Source of the DNA: Runella defluvii | GTDB taxonomy: Bacteria > Bacteroidota > Bacteroidia > Cytophagales > Spirosomataceae | Direction of reading: 5' to 3' | DNA length: 64,000 bases | NCBI RefSeq assembly: GCF_014195535.1 | Contig: NZ_JACIBY010000012.1 | Coordinates: forward strand, 182,911-246,910 | Shown: positions 35,546 through 43,740 of the stretch, one piece after another | Layout of the letters: the number at the start of each line of letters is the position of its first letter | Numbering within the stretch: the stretch's first letter is position 1 | The notes under the pieces: generated by a model | The model's input: only the letters and a program-made list of their open reading frames with translations | Database searches by the model: none | What the model was told of the DNA's origin: nothing | Position numbers and translations under genes: made by a program

Positions 35546-36907
35546 ATGAGTAAGCCCTCTTTGGCCCGTGGAACGCGCGATTTTGGCCCCGCGCAAATGA
35601 ATAAGCGTAATTACATTTTTGATACAATTCGACGCGTTTTTCAGCGATATGGGTTTCAGCCACTCGAAACACCTTCCATCGAAAATCTTTCCGTTTTGAT
35701 GGGAAAATATGGCGATGAAGGAGATCAGTTGCTGTTTAAAATTCTGAACTCAGGTAATTTTATTGAAAAAGTTACCGAAACCGATTTGCAAGAGGGGTAT
35801 AAAAAAATGACCCTCAAAGTGTCGGAAAAAGGACTACGATACGACCTTACCGTGCCTTTTGCGCGTTATGTGGTGATGAACCGTAGTGATTTGGTGATGC
35901 CCTTTAAGCGCTATCAAATTCAACCTGTGTGGCGTGCTGATCGTCCTCAACGCGGTCGCTATCGTGAGTTTTATCAGTGTGACGCCGACGTGGTAGGCAC
36001 CGATTCGTTGGTGTGTGAGGCCGAAATTGTATTGATGATTCACGAAGTGTTGCGTGGTTTGGGCGTTGAAAATTTTACGGTAAAAATCAATAACCGTAAA
36101 ATTTTGAGCGGAATTGCCGAGGTAATTGGCGCCCCAGGACAGGAAGGCCCGATGTGCGTGGCCATCGACAAATTGGATAAAATTGGAAAAGAAAAGGTAG
36201 AAGAAGAACTGGCGTCGCGGGGATTCTCGGCAGAAACCATTGCCAAACTTCAGCCCATTTATGAACTAACCAACGACCAATCAACGATTTTTGAGCGCTT
36301 GAAAGCGTGGTTGGCTGATTCTGAAATTGGTACGAAAGGAGTGACTGAGTTGGAAGATGTTTGGAATAAAGTAACTCACTTTGGCCTCAATGCACCACAA
36401 ATGGAACTCGACGTGACGCTCGCGCGCGGTTTGAGCTATTATACAGGGGCGATTTTTGAGGTAAAAGCGAACGGTGTACAAATGGGAAGTATTTCGGGTG
36501 GTGGTCGTTATGACAACCTAACGGGGACATTTGGCATGCCTGGACTTTCGGGGGTGGGGATTTCGTTTGGGGTTGATCGTATCTATGATGTGATGGAAGA
36601 ACTCCAATTATTTCCCGAAAATCAGTCGGTTTCTACCCAAGTGATGATTACCAATTTTGATGCTGCGGCTGAGGCACACGGCTTGGGGGTTCTTCGCCAA
36701 TTGCGTGAGGCAGGTATCAATGCCGAATTGTACCCCGATGCTTCAAAACTCAAGAAACAATTTGATTATGCCGACCGTAAGCGCATTCCGTACGTGCTAA
36801 TCATTGGGTCAGAAGAAATTCAAACGGGAACGTACTCGCTAAAAAATATGCACTCAGGAGAGCAACAGAAATTGGACTTAGCCTCTATCTTGGCTTTATT
36901 TGCCTAA
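35546..36907 (+). CDS. hisS: histidyl-tRNA synthetase
   Basis: HisS is a class II aminoacyl-tRNA synthetase. From the ATG at 35546 it has 453 residues and starts MSKPSLARGTRDFGPAQMNKR, the usual family beginning. Upstream in-frame codons from 35441 would be translated from repeat/hairpin DNA and are rejected. Motif 2 is around RYQIQPVWRADRPQRGRYREF, the histidine-specific motif is LARGLSYYTGAIFEV, and motif 3 is around SGVGISFGVDRI. A C-terminal anticodon-binding domain follows. It stands alone, with a bidirectional terminator after it. Confidence 0.97.
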   Translation: MSKPSLARGTRDFGPAQMNKRNYIFDTIRRVFQRYGFQPLETPSIENLSVLMGKYGDEGDQLLFKILNSGNFIEKVTETDLQEGYKKMTLKVSEKGLRYDLTVPFARYVVMNRSDLVMPFKRYQIQPVWRADRPQRGRYREFYQCDADVVGTDSLVCEAEIVLMIHEVLRGLGVENFTVKINNRKILSGIAEVIGAPGQEGPMCVAIDKLDKIGKEKVEEELASRGFSAETIAKLQPIYELTNDQSTIFERLKAWLADSEIGTKGVTELEDVWNKVTHFGLNAPQMELDVTLARGLSYYTGAIFEVKANGVQMGSISGGGRYDNLTGTFGMPGLSGVGISFGVDRIYDVMEELQLFPENQSVSTQVMITNFDAAAEAHGLGVLRQLREAGINAELYPDASKLKKQFDYADRKRIPYVLIIGSEEIQTGTYSLKNMHSGEQQKLDLASILALFA

Positions 36908-36926
36908 CGACTACTGGCTGTCTTGT

Positions 36927-36972
36927 CCACAAAAAATCCCCGTGAATTCAATTTCGCGGGGATTTTTTGTGG
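36927..36972. terminator. bidirectional terminator after hisS
   Basis: A long stem (CCACAAAAAATCCCCG / CGGGGATTTTTTGTGG) with a 14-base loop. The A-tract and T-tract within the stem let it function on both strands between the converging hisS and thioredoxin-like genes. Confidence 0.85.
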
Positions 36973-36976
36973 AGCT

Positions 36977-38386
36977 TTATTTCTTTGAAAGCTTCGATTG
37001 TTCTTCATAAAAATCAATGAAACTATCTAGTTGCTCTACAGCCATCTTGCGGGCGATAATTTTCTTGTCTTTGTCTAACACATACACCATGGGCGTGTTT
37101 ACCACGTCAAATTCTTTGCGGAAATCAGTTCTGAAACTGAAATCATACCCGTGACGCCATGCACCTACGCCAAAATCATGGATGTATTTTTTCCAATTGT
37201 CGGGCGAACCCGTCACTGACACTGCCAAAACTTTAACGCTGGACGTATATTTTTCCGAAAACCGTTTTAACTCAGGAGTTGACTGTCGGCAATGCCCACA
37301 ATCGGGGTCATAGAAAAACACAACGGTGTATTTCGATTGAATGTCTGCTAGTTTAAAACCAATTCTTGCGGTATCGCTGAGGGCAAGTGCAGGCATGGAC
37401 TTGCCGACGAGCAATGGTTTCATAATTGCTACCCTGCTGCGGATATTCTGCACCGTACTGGAGTCGGTGATGGGCATAATGCCGCCTAAATAATATTTTT
37501 CGGCCAAGTGTACAAACACAGCATCGCCTCCAACAGTATTTGGGGTTTCGGCTTGGTTGGTCAGATACCAAATACAATAGGCCTGCATTTCTTTGCTTCC
37601 ACCTTTCAGTGCTTTTCCGATCACATAGTCGCTGGCCTGAATGAGTGAATCTGGCGCTGGAAACGTCAGGTTTTGAAGGTAGCGTTCGAGTTTGCGTTGG
37701 AGAAAAGGCGTGCGAACGAGGCGTTCGTCACTAAAATCAAAATTGTCCCAAAAATGCGCACGGTAATAGTTAAACAACCAAGCCGAATCAGGGCGGCCAT
37801 CGGGGCGTTTGGGAGGCGTAGGAAGCGCAATTTCATTACTAGCACTCAAAATTTTCCCCGTAAAGGTAGCAGCGTTTTCTTTGACAAACTGATGGTAATA
37901 TTCCGACATTTGACGACGAATGGTGCCAATTTTTGCTTGACTTATCATGTCTTGCCGCACCTTTGCTTGGGCTTGAACCAAGGTTAGTTCTTGGGAGTAA
38001 CCAAGCATTTTTTGCTGGTAGTTGAAAAAACGCTCGTTGTCGGGCGAACCTTCTATTTTCATGTTACCAACAATACTTAATGTATCGCTGACAAACGAAA
38101 AGTGCTGTTCTGGACCCACGATAAAATCAAGTAAGCGGCTTTTGTTGGGTTTTAATACCATGTAAAGGCCCTCTGGTAGCGATTTTGAGCCCGTAAAACT
38201 CAAAACACCTTTGTCGTCAACAAGGGCAGTATCTTTGGTGATGGTTTGGTCATACCCAAAATAGTGAGCCAAGGTATAAGCGCCAGGCTTGAGCCCTTTG
38301 ATAGTGCCTTCGATTTTGTAGCCACTTTGTGCCCAGCTTTGGCTGTATAACAAGTATGTAAATAAAAGTAAAGCTATTTTTTTCAT
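36977..38386 (-). CDS. periplasmic TlpA-like thioredoxin with DUF4369-type N-terminus (copy 1)
   Basis: This 469-residue exported protein has a signal peptide (MKKIALLLFTYLLYSQSWAQ). A DUF4369-type beta domain (about 20-110) is followed by a helical DUF5106-like region (about 120-320). The C-terminal thioredoxin fold carries the CxxC motif in DPDCGHCRQSTPEL. The ATG at 38386 is chosen because the longer frame would read through the palindrome at 38408. TlpA/ResA-like proteins reduce disulfides in exported proteins such as apocytochromes. It is a tandem paralogue of the next gene, with a hairpin between the two that may modulate co-transcription. Confidence 0.88.
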   Translation of the reverse strand: MKKIALLLFTYLLYSQSWAQSGYKIEGTIKGLKPGAYTLAHYFGYDQTITKDTALVDDKGVLSFTGSKSLPEGLYMVLKPNKSRLLDFIVGPEQHFSFVSDTLSIVGNMKIEGSPDNERFFNYQQKMLGYSQELTLVQAQAKVRQDMISQAKIGTIRRQMSEYYHQFVKENAATFTGKILSASNEIALPTPPKRPDGRPDSAWLFNYYRAHFWDNFDFSDERLVRTPFLQRKLERYLQNLTFPAPDSLIQASDYVIGKALKGGSKEMQAYCIWYLTNQAETPNTVGGDAVFVHLAEKYYLGGIMPITDSSTVQNIRSRVAIMKPLLVGKSMPALALSDTARIGFKLADIQSKYTVVFFYDPDCGHCRQSTPELKRFSEKYTSSVKVLAVSVTGSPDNWKKYIHDFGVGAWRHGYDFSFRTDFRKEFDVVNTPMVYVLDKDKKIIARKMAVEQLDSFIDFYEEQSKLSKK

Positions 38387-38407
38387 AGTAGGTAGGTTAC
38401 GAGGGGT

Positions 38408-38440
38408 AACCTCCCGAAAGTTCAAAACTTTCGGGAGGTT
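38408..38440. repeat. palindromic repeat, 15-bp stem (AACCTCCCGAAAGTT)
   Basis: Perfect 15-bp stem with a CAA loop, lying in the short gap between two co-directional thioredoxin-like genes. It shares the CCCGAAAGTT/AACTTTCGGG core with the element at 9212-9244. Confidence 0.78.
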
Positions 38441-38449
38441 CAAAACGAG

Positions 38450-39877
38450 CTATTTAGAACTACTTTTTTTCTGTTCTTGCGCAATTTGATTTTTGTAAAC
38501 ATTCAAAAACGGTTCAATATCTTCGACACCGAGGCGGCGGGCAATGATTTTCTTCGATTTGTCAAGAATATAAATCGTAGGTGTAGAAAAAACATCGTAG
38601 TCGGTACGATACACGACCTGTCTTGAAGCGACCAATCCGTAGCCATTGGTCAGGTTTTCGAGCTTAAATTCTTTGATAAATTTCCGCCATTCATCTTCGC
38701 TACCATCTACCGAAATGGTCATTAGTTCTACCCCTTGCGAATAAAGCTTCTCTTGCAAAGCTTTTAGCTTGGGTGCCGATTCGCGGCAGTGACCACAAGT
38801 CGGTGAATAAAAAAACAATACCTGATAATCGGCTTTTACGCCATGAATGTACTCAAGACGGTCGGCGGCGCGGTAGCTCATTACCCCAATGTCAGGAATC
38901 ACTTTGTTGACCAAAAGTGGTTTTAGAACCTTGATGCGGTCACGAACGTTTTTGAGGGTACTCGTGTCTGAAACGGGCATGATTCCCGTGAGGTAATATT
39001 TTTCGCCCATGTGGACAAATACGCCTTCGGTTCCAACAATTTTGGCGTTTTCGTATTGGTTGGTAATGAACCAAATACAGTACGAAATAATGTCTTTTTT
39101 CTTACCCGCAATGGCCTTGCCAACGACGAAATCGGCTTCTTTGGTAATAGAATCTTCCGACTGAATCGTCAAATCTTGGAAATAACGTTTGAGTTTTTGT
39201 TCAAGGAAAGGAGTCTGAATCATTCGTTCATCGGCAAAGTCAAAACTATCCCAAAAGTGAGCTTTATAATAATTAAACATCCACAAAGAATCCACCTTTC
39301 CGTTGGCTTTTTTGGGAGCAGGTGGAATTTCGGGTTCTGCCGACGTTTTGAACAACTTCACCGTAAAGCTGCCCTCGTTGTCACTCATAAATTTATCATA
39401 GAAGGCTTTCCGTTGCTCTTGCAAATCTTTGTACCGCTTGTCAGTTTCGGGGAGTTTGCTGTCTCTCAATTGTTTATACTGGTTGTCTTTTTCCCGCATA
39501 AACTTTTGAAACTGGTAAAAGAGCTCGTTGTCGCGGCTACCAGAAAATTTGGTGCTTGAAATCAAATCGGTGGTATCGCATTGGAAGCTAAATTGTTGGT
39601 CATCAGTGATTAATACGCGAAATAAATTTTTGCGATCAGGAAAAACGACCTCATAAACACCACCTAGCAGCGGTTTTTCACCTTCAAAAACAAACTTTCC
39701 GTTGGCGTCGATTTTGGCAGTGTCTTTGGCATAAATCTGGGTTCCATAGTAGTTTGCCAAGATACAATCTCCACTCTTAAAATTCTTCACTTGTCCTTCA
39801 ATTCGATAATTGCCTTGTCCATTCACGCCGTAAAAGACGCAGAGAAGAAGAAAGAAAAGCGTACTCGTAAATTTCAT
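38450..39877 (-). CDS. periplasmic TlpA-like thioredoxin with DUF4369-type N-terminus (copy 2)
   Basis: This 475-residue protein is a paralogue of the preceding one: a signal peptide (to about residue 20, ending VNGQ), a DUF4369-type domain, a helical DUF5106-like middle region and a thioredoxin domain with CxxC in SPTCGHCRESAPKL. Long stretches match copy 1, for example FNYYKAHFWDSFDFADERMIQTPFL. The tail is Lys/Ser-rich. It is the first gene of the pair. The duplication suggests either dosage or different substrates, and the CxxC motifs share the CGHC core but differ in flanking residues. Confidence 0.88.
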   Translation of the reverse strand: MKFTSTLFFLLLCVFYGVNGQGNYRIEGQVKNFKSGDCILANYYGTQIYAKDTAKIDANGKFVFEGEKPLLGGVYEVVFPDRKNLFRVLITDDQQFSFQCDTTDLISSTKFSGSRDNELFYQFQKFMREKDNQYKQLRDSKLPETDKRYKDLQEQRKAFYDKFMSDNEGSFTVKLFKTSAEPEIPPAPKKANGKVDSLWMFNYYKAHFWDSFDFADERMIQTPFLEQKLKRYFQDLTIQSEDSITKEADFVVGKAIAGKKKDIISYCIWFITNQYENAKIVGTEGVFVHMGEKYYLTGIMPVSDTSTLKNVRDRIKVLKPLLVNKVIPDIGVMSYRAADRLEYIHGVKADYQVLFFYSPTCGHCRESAPKLKALQEKLYSQGVELMTISVDGSEDEWRKFIKEFKLENLTNGYGLVASRQVVYRTDYDVFSTPTIYILDKSKKIIARRLGVEDIEPFLNVYKNQIAQEQKKSSSK

Positions 39878-39976
39878 GTTGATTTTATTTTATTGTAATC
39901 CCAAAAATAGCGTAATTATTTTTAGTTACTTAAACGAAATTTTCGCGTTTTTAGCGTTCGATTTACAACCCAGTTT

Positions 39977-40741
39977 ATGTTTTATATTCTCTCCAAGACA
40001 TTTGACGTATTATTAATGCCCCTGACAATGGTTTCAATCGCTATTGTTTACGCAATGTTTCTCAAAAACCGTACCCGAAGCCGTTGGATTACAGGATTGT
40101 CCCTCTTTTTTTTGTATTTGATGAGTAGTCCCATCTTGGTGAATGAACTTTTGAAGGCATGGGAGACGCCTTCTCAGGCGATTTCGAGTGAGTACCAAGT
40201 GGGGGCTGTGTTGACGGGCGGCATCATCAAAAAGTATGACTATCAAACAAAGCAAGTGTGGTTGGGCAAAAGCGGTGACCGAGCTACGCAGGCTTTTGAG
40301 TTGTACCGATTGGGCAAAATCAAAAAAATAATCATCAGCGGAGGCGAAGGGTCTTTTTTGACCAATAAACATACTACTTCCGAAAACGACGGTATCCGAC
40401 AATACTTGATTTATTCGGGTGTACCTGCCGAAGATATTATTCAGGAACCCATGGCGCGCAACACACGTGACAATGCCGCTTACACGGCAAAAATCCTGAA
40501 AGAACAATTAGGAACCAACAAATGTGTCGTCATCACTTCGGCATTTCATACGCCAAGGGCGTTGGGATGTTTCCGAAAAGCGGGGGTAGAGGTGGTGCCT
40601 TCTCCTGCCCACTTTCTGCAAGAGAATTACGACATCTGGATTGACAAGTTTTTCCCTTCGGAAGAAGCGCTCGTTGCGTTTTATTTCGTTTGGCACGAAA
40701 TGGTTGGCTACACGATCTATAAAATAATGGGATACTTGTAG
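39977..40741 (+). CDS. YdcF/DUF218-family membrane protein
   Basis: This 254-residue protein has two N-terminal transmembrane helices (about 8-27 and 36-52), followed by a Rossmann-like DUF218 domain. The motifs are AVLTGGII, IIISGGEGSF, ARNTRDNAAYTAKIL and VITSAFHTPRALGCFRKAGVEVVPSP. Relatives such as ElyC/SanA/YdcF are implicated in envelope integrity. Their biochemical activity is not settled. It is followed by a 9-bp hairpin (40753-40787) and the converging pfkA. Confidence 0.88.
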   Translation: MFYILSKTFDVLLMPLTMVSIAIVYAMFLKNRTRSRWITGLSLFFLYLMSSPILVNELLKAWETPSQAISSEYQVGAVLTGGIIKKYDYQTKQVWLGKSGDRATQAFELYRLGKIKKIIISGGEGSFLTNKHTTSENDGIRQYLIYSGVPAEDIIQEPMARNTRDNAAYTAKILKEQLGTNKCVVITSAFHTPRALGCFRKAGVEVVPSPAHFLQENYDIWIDKFFPSEEALVAFYFVWHEMVGYTIYKIMGYL

Positions 40742-40752
40742 AAGAAAAATAA

Positions 40753-40787
40753 TACATCTGGGGAGTCGGATGACACCACCAGATGTA
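40753..40787. terminator. possible hairpin between ydcF-like gene and pfkA
   Basis: A 9-bp stem (TACATCTGG / CCAGATGTA) with a 17-base loop between converging genes. It lacks a U-tract, so the terminator role is weakly supported. Confidence 0.4.
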
Positions 40788-40799
40788 GAATAGAATGTA

Positions 40800-41777
40800 C
40801 TACGTACTTAAGATTTTTACCATTCGCAACATGTCTTCATTGATTGGTTTTGGCAATCGAATGGTGTCACGGAAAGGGGTATATACCAGTTCGTTGTTGA
40901 TGATTCCCACCATCATATTTTTCTGGCCGTTCATGAGTCCTTCTACGGCACCCAATCCAAGGCGACTGGCCAAGATGCGGTCATAAGCTGTAGGAATACC
41001 TCCCCGCTGAATGTGACCGAGGGTGGTTACCCGAATGTCCATATCAACTTCCAAGCGTGCCTTGATTTTATCGGCTACTTCGGCGGCGTTTCCTTCTTCG
41101 TCTCCTTCAGCTACGACGATGATAGACGATGATTTTGAACGGTTCCAGCCTTGTTTGAGGGTTTCTACCACTTCCGAAATCGGCGTGAGTACTTCGGGAA
41201 CCATTACAATTTCGGCCCCGCCAGCAATTCCGCACTGGATGGCAATATAGCCAGAGTCACGACCCATTACTTCAATAAAAAACACGCGGTCGTGCGAGTC
41301 TGCCGTATCACGAATTTTGTCGATGGCTTCCAAGGCCGTATTTACTGCCGTATCGTAGCCAATGGTATGGTCTGTTCCGTAGAGGTCGTTGTCGATTGTT
41401 CCAGGGGCACCAACAGTCGGGATGCCGTACTCGTCAAAAAAGATAGTTGCCCCCGTAAAAGTTCCGTTACCACCAACGGCTACAAGTCCTTCAATGCCAA
41501 ATTTTTGAATTTGTTCGTAGGCTTTTTGACGGCCTTCTTTGGTCATGAACTCTTTGCTTCTAGCCGACTTGAGGATGGTACCACCGCGTTGAATAATATT
41601 GCTAACAGAATGAGAAGTCATCTGATAAATGTCACCGGCAATCATGCCGTTGTATCCGCGTCGGATGCCATATACTTCGATACCATAATAGATGGCGCTT
41701 CGAACCACAGCGCGAATACACGCGTTCATACCAGGGGCGTCGCCACCAGAGGTAAAGACTGCTATTTTTTTAATCAT
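40800..41777 (-). CDS. pfkA: 6-phosphofructokinase, ATP-type by sequence
   Basis: This 325-residue enzyme phosphorylates fructose-6-phosphate in glycolysis. The ATP-binding start is TSGGDAPGMNACIRAVV. The phosphate donor site reads GGNGTFTG at residues 102-109, with Gly105 at the position that marks ATP-dependent enzymes (E. coli Gly104). The preceding residue is Asn104 where E. coli has Asp103, a Mg-ATP contact. The catalytic PGTIDND motif is intact (Asp129 equivalent to E. coli Asp127), as is the MGRDSGYIA loop. A TAAATTTG box lies about 76 bases upstream on this strand. The start is ATG. Confidence 0.95.
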   Translation of the reverse strand: MIKKIAVFTSGGDAPGMNACIRAVVRSAIYYGIEVYGIRRGYNGMIAGDIYQMTSHSVSNIIQRGGTILKSARSKEFMTKEGRQKAYEQIQKFGIEGLVAVGGNGTFTGATIFFDEYGIPTVGAPGTIDNDLYGTDHTIGYDTAVNTALEAIDKIRDTADSHDRVFFIEVMGRDSGYIAIQCGIAGGAEIVMVPEVLTPISEVVETLKQGWNRSKSSSIIVVAEGDEEGNAAEVADKIKARLEVDMDIRVTTLGHIQRGGIPTAYDRILASRLGLGAVEGLMNGQKNMMVGIINNELVYTPFRDTIRLPKPINEDMLRMVKILST

Positions 41778-41852
41778 AAGTTAGGTATTAAGGTGGTTAG
41801 TTATTTCAGCAGTTAATAAGATACACAAGCCGTATTAGCTACTTCAAACACA

Positions 41853-41860
41853 CAAATTTA
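41853..41860 (-). promoter_or_regulatory. putative -7 box of pfkA (TAAATTTG)
   Basis: Matches TAnnTTTG on the minus strand about 76 bases before the pfkA start. No -33 box was recognised. Confidence 0.35.
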
Positions 41861-42043
41861 TTTTGTATTTCGGTGAAATACCGAATATTTTGAAAATTTC
41901 TTCAAAATTTAACCGAAGCATCTCCCGCGTTATGGGCGGAAATCTATCATTTTTGATAACTGATTTCTAGGTAATTTTGACGATGACTTATGGAAATTAA
42001 AATGCGTAATGGTCTGTTAGTCAAGAGTTAATGTTTTGTTTTG

Positions 42044-43693
42044 TTATTTGTGCGAAAAAATTTTCACTCCCTCTACTTCTGCCCTAAACTGGTAATTTTT
42101 AGCAATAAATTCGGCCAATTCGGGGTAATTATGGTGTCCATATTTTTTTTGGTTATCCATCCAAATGGTTCTTGGAGTGACAGCATCCACAAAAATAGCA
42201 GGTTGATTTCGTTTCAAATCACGCAAATACCGTTGATAGTAGTGTTTTTGATAGGAATGGTACATCCCGCTACGAGGTGTATGGTTTTCGTTAACTCCTT
42301 GGGGCATTTGGGTAGCTACGTATAAATCGCACGACCATCCCCAGACGGCCATGTATTGTCCAGGGGTACCATATTGGAGAATTTGGTGGGCAACTTTTGC
42401 CCGTGTAACATCGGCAGGGCGTGGCGTAGAAGTAAATTTATTTGTGGGCCTATTATGCACCGTATTGTTAACAAAAAGCACAAAAAAAGCTACTTGGGTC
42501 GAAACCATCACCCATTTGGTTTGAGATGGGAGGTGTTTTAAAAAAAGGCTAAATAACAGCAAAAAGGGCAAAAACAAGTAATGAAAGTAGTGCTCGTAAA
42601 AACTACCCGTTCGGGAGATAGCTAGGTTGGCCATTAACAAATATCCCCCCAGCATCACCCAAAAATAAGCGTCAAGCGAAATGCCGTTACGTATGCGCTT
42701 TTTGATGATTATTACAAGACCAGCCACCAAAGAAAGCAGCATAAAGGGATAGAGAAGCCACTCAAATCCGCAGCCTTTGTTGATAATTACCCAAGGGAGG
42801 CGGAAGAAGTTAACGAACTTACTTCGTTTTACAACACTGCCAGCAAGGTTGTCTTTATAGGCCAAATTGGCCTCGATGTAATACGTATAAAAATCGTCTA
42901 AGACGTCGTTTTTGGCCAGAAAAAGGCACCAAACAGCCCACAAGCCCACAAATCCCAGCGTTAAGTAAAGAAAATGGGAGAGGAGTTTGGAACGTTGGTA
43001 CAAAAACAATTGGACACAAGCATAAACGCCAATGACAAAAGCCATGGGTAAGGCTTGGAGTTTGCACAAAGGAATCATGCCAAGTAGTACCCCAAAAATC
43101 ACTAATTCGCTTGCCTGAAAACCTTTTTTTTGATTCCAATAGGCTAAGAAAAATACCGTGGCGTTGAGGACTAAAATGGAGGTGATTTCGCTGTAGAAAA
43201 TGATAAAATCGGGATATTGGGCCAAACTGATAAAGGAAACAAAGGGAAGCAAAGCCCACTGAGCGGTGGCAGCAAGGTTTAGAGCTTTGGCCGTGAAATA
43301 ACCGATTAAAAGCCCCAGTAGGGTCAGAACCCAACTGAGAATATGTGCCAAATGAAAATCGAGGGTAAACCCAAGATGGGCAAATCCACTCAATAAATAA
43401 CTGGTCAGTGGCCCGCCCGTGGTAGGGTCGATGGAGCGATACACCACAGGGTCGATGGAAAGCGTTAGACCTTGGGCCAGCATTTGGCTTTCGTCGGGGT
43501 CGAGTTCATGGTTAAACAGAAAAGCTGGAAGCCGCATGAGGGCGGTAAGCGCCACTAAAACGACAATAAAAACGCCATCCGAAAGCGGACGTTTTCGAAG
43601 CAAAATCCAAACACTAAATGCTGCAATGAGCAGGTGACCTACGAGTTGGAAAACAAATGGGTTTGTACTAAACTGGACCTCCAGAGGATTCAT
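42044..43693 (-). CDS. GT-C-type membrane glycosyltransferase (family 39/PMT_2-like), copy 1
   Basis: This 549-residue integral membrane protein has roughly eleven transmembrane helices. The first extracytoplasmic loop has an acidic motif (NHELDPDESQMLAQGL) that matches the DE-type catalytic loop of lipid-phosphate-sugar-dependent GT-C enzymes. A shared C-terminal soluble tail follows. It presumably transfers a polyprenyl-phosphate-linked sugar onto an envelope lipid, glycan or protein, but donor and acceptor are unknown. It is adjacent to a clear paralogue on the same strand, sharing YRSIDPTTGGP and an AVWGWSC...TQMPQGVNENH segment. Confidence 0.82.
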   Translation of the reverse strand: MNPLEVQFSTNPFVFQLVGHLLIAAFSVWILLRKRPLSDGVFIVVLVALTALMRLPAFLFNHELDPDESQMLAQGLTLSIDPVVYRSIDPTTGGPLTSYLLSGFAHLGFTLDFHLAHILSWVLTLLGLLIGYFTAKALNLAATAQWALLPFVSFISLAQYPDFIIFYSEITSILVLNATVFFLAYWNQKKGFQASELVIFGVLLGMIPLCKLQALPMAFVIGVYACVQLFLYQRSKLLSHFLYLTLGFVGLWAVWCLFLAKNDVLDDFYTYYIEANLAYKDNLAGSVVKRSKFVNFFRLPWVIINKGCGFEWLLYPFMLLSLVAGLVIIIKKRIRNGISLDAYFWVMLGGYLLMANLAISRTGSFYEHYFHYLFLPFLLLFSLFLKHLPSQTKWVMVSTQVAFFVLFVNNTVHNRPTNKFTSTPRPADVTRAKVAHQILQYGTPGQYMAVWGWSCDLYVATQMPQGVNENHTPRSGMYHSYQKHYYQRYLRDLKRNQPAIFVDAVTPRTIWMDNQKKYGHHNYPELAEFIAKNYQFRAEVEGVKIFSHK

Positions 43694-43740
43694 AACAACT
43701 GAGTAATGGATAATGCTAAAGGTGGATTATTGAACAGACA

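Noticed and set aside
39011..39559. Plus-strand frame of 182 codons opposite the second TlpA-like gene
   Set aside because: Antisense shadow; the minus-strand protein is complete and conserved with its paralogue.
41151..41816. Plus-strand frame of 221 codons opposite pfkA
   Set aside because: Entirely antisense to a well-supported phosphofructokinase gene, with no recognisable protein features.
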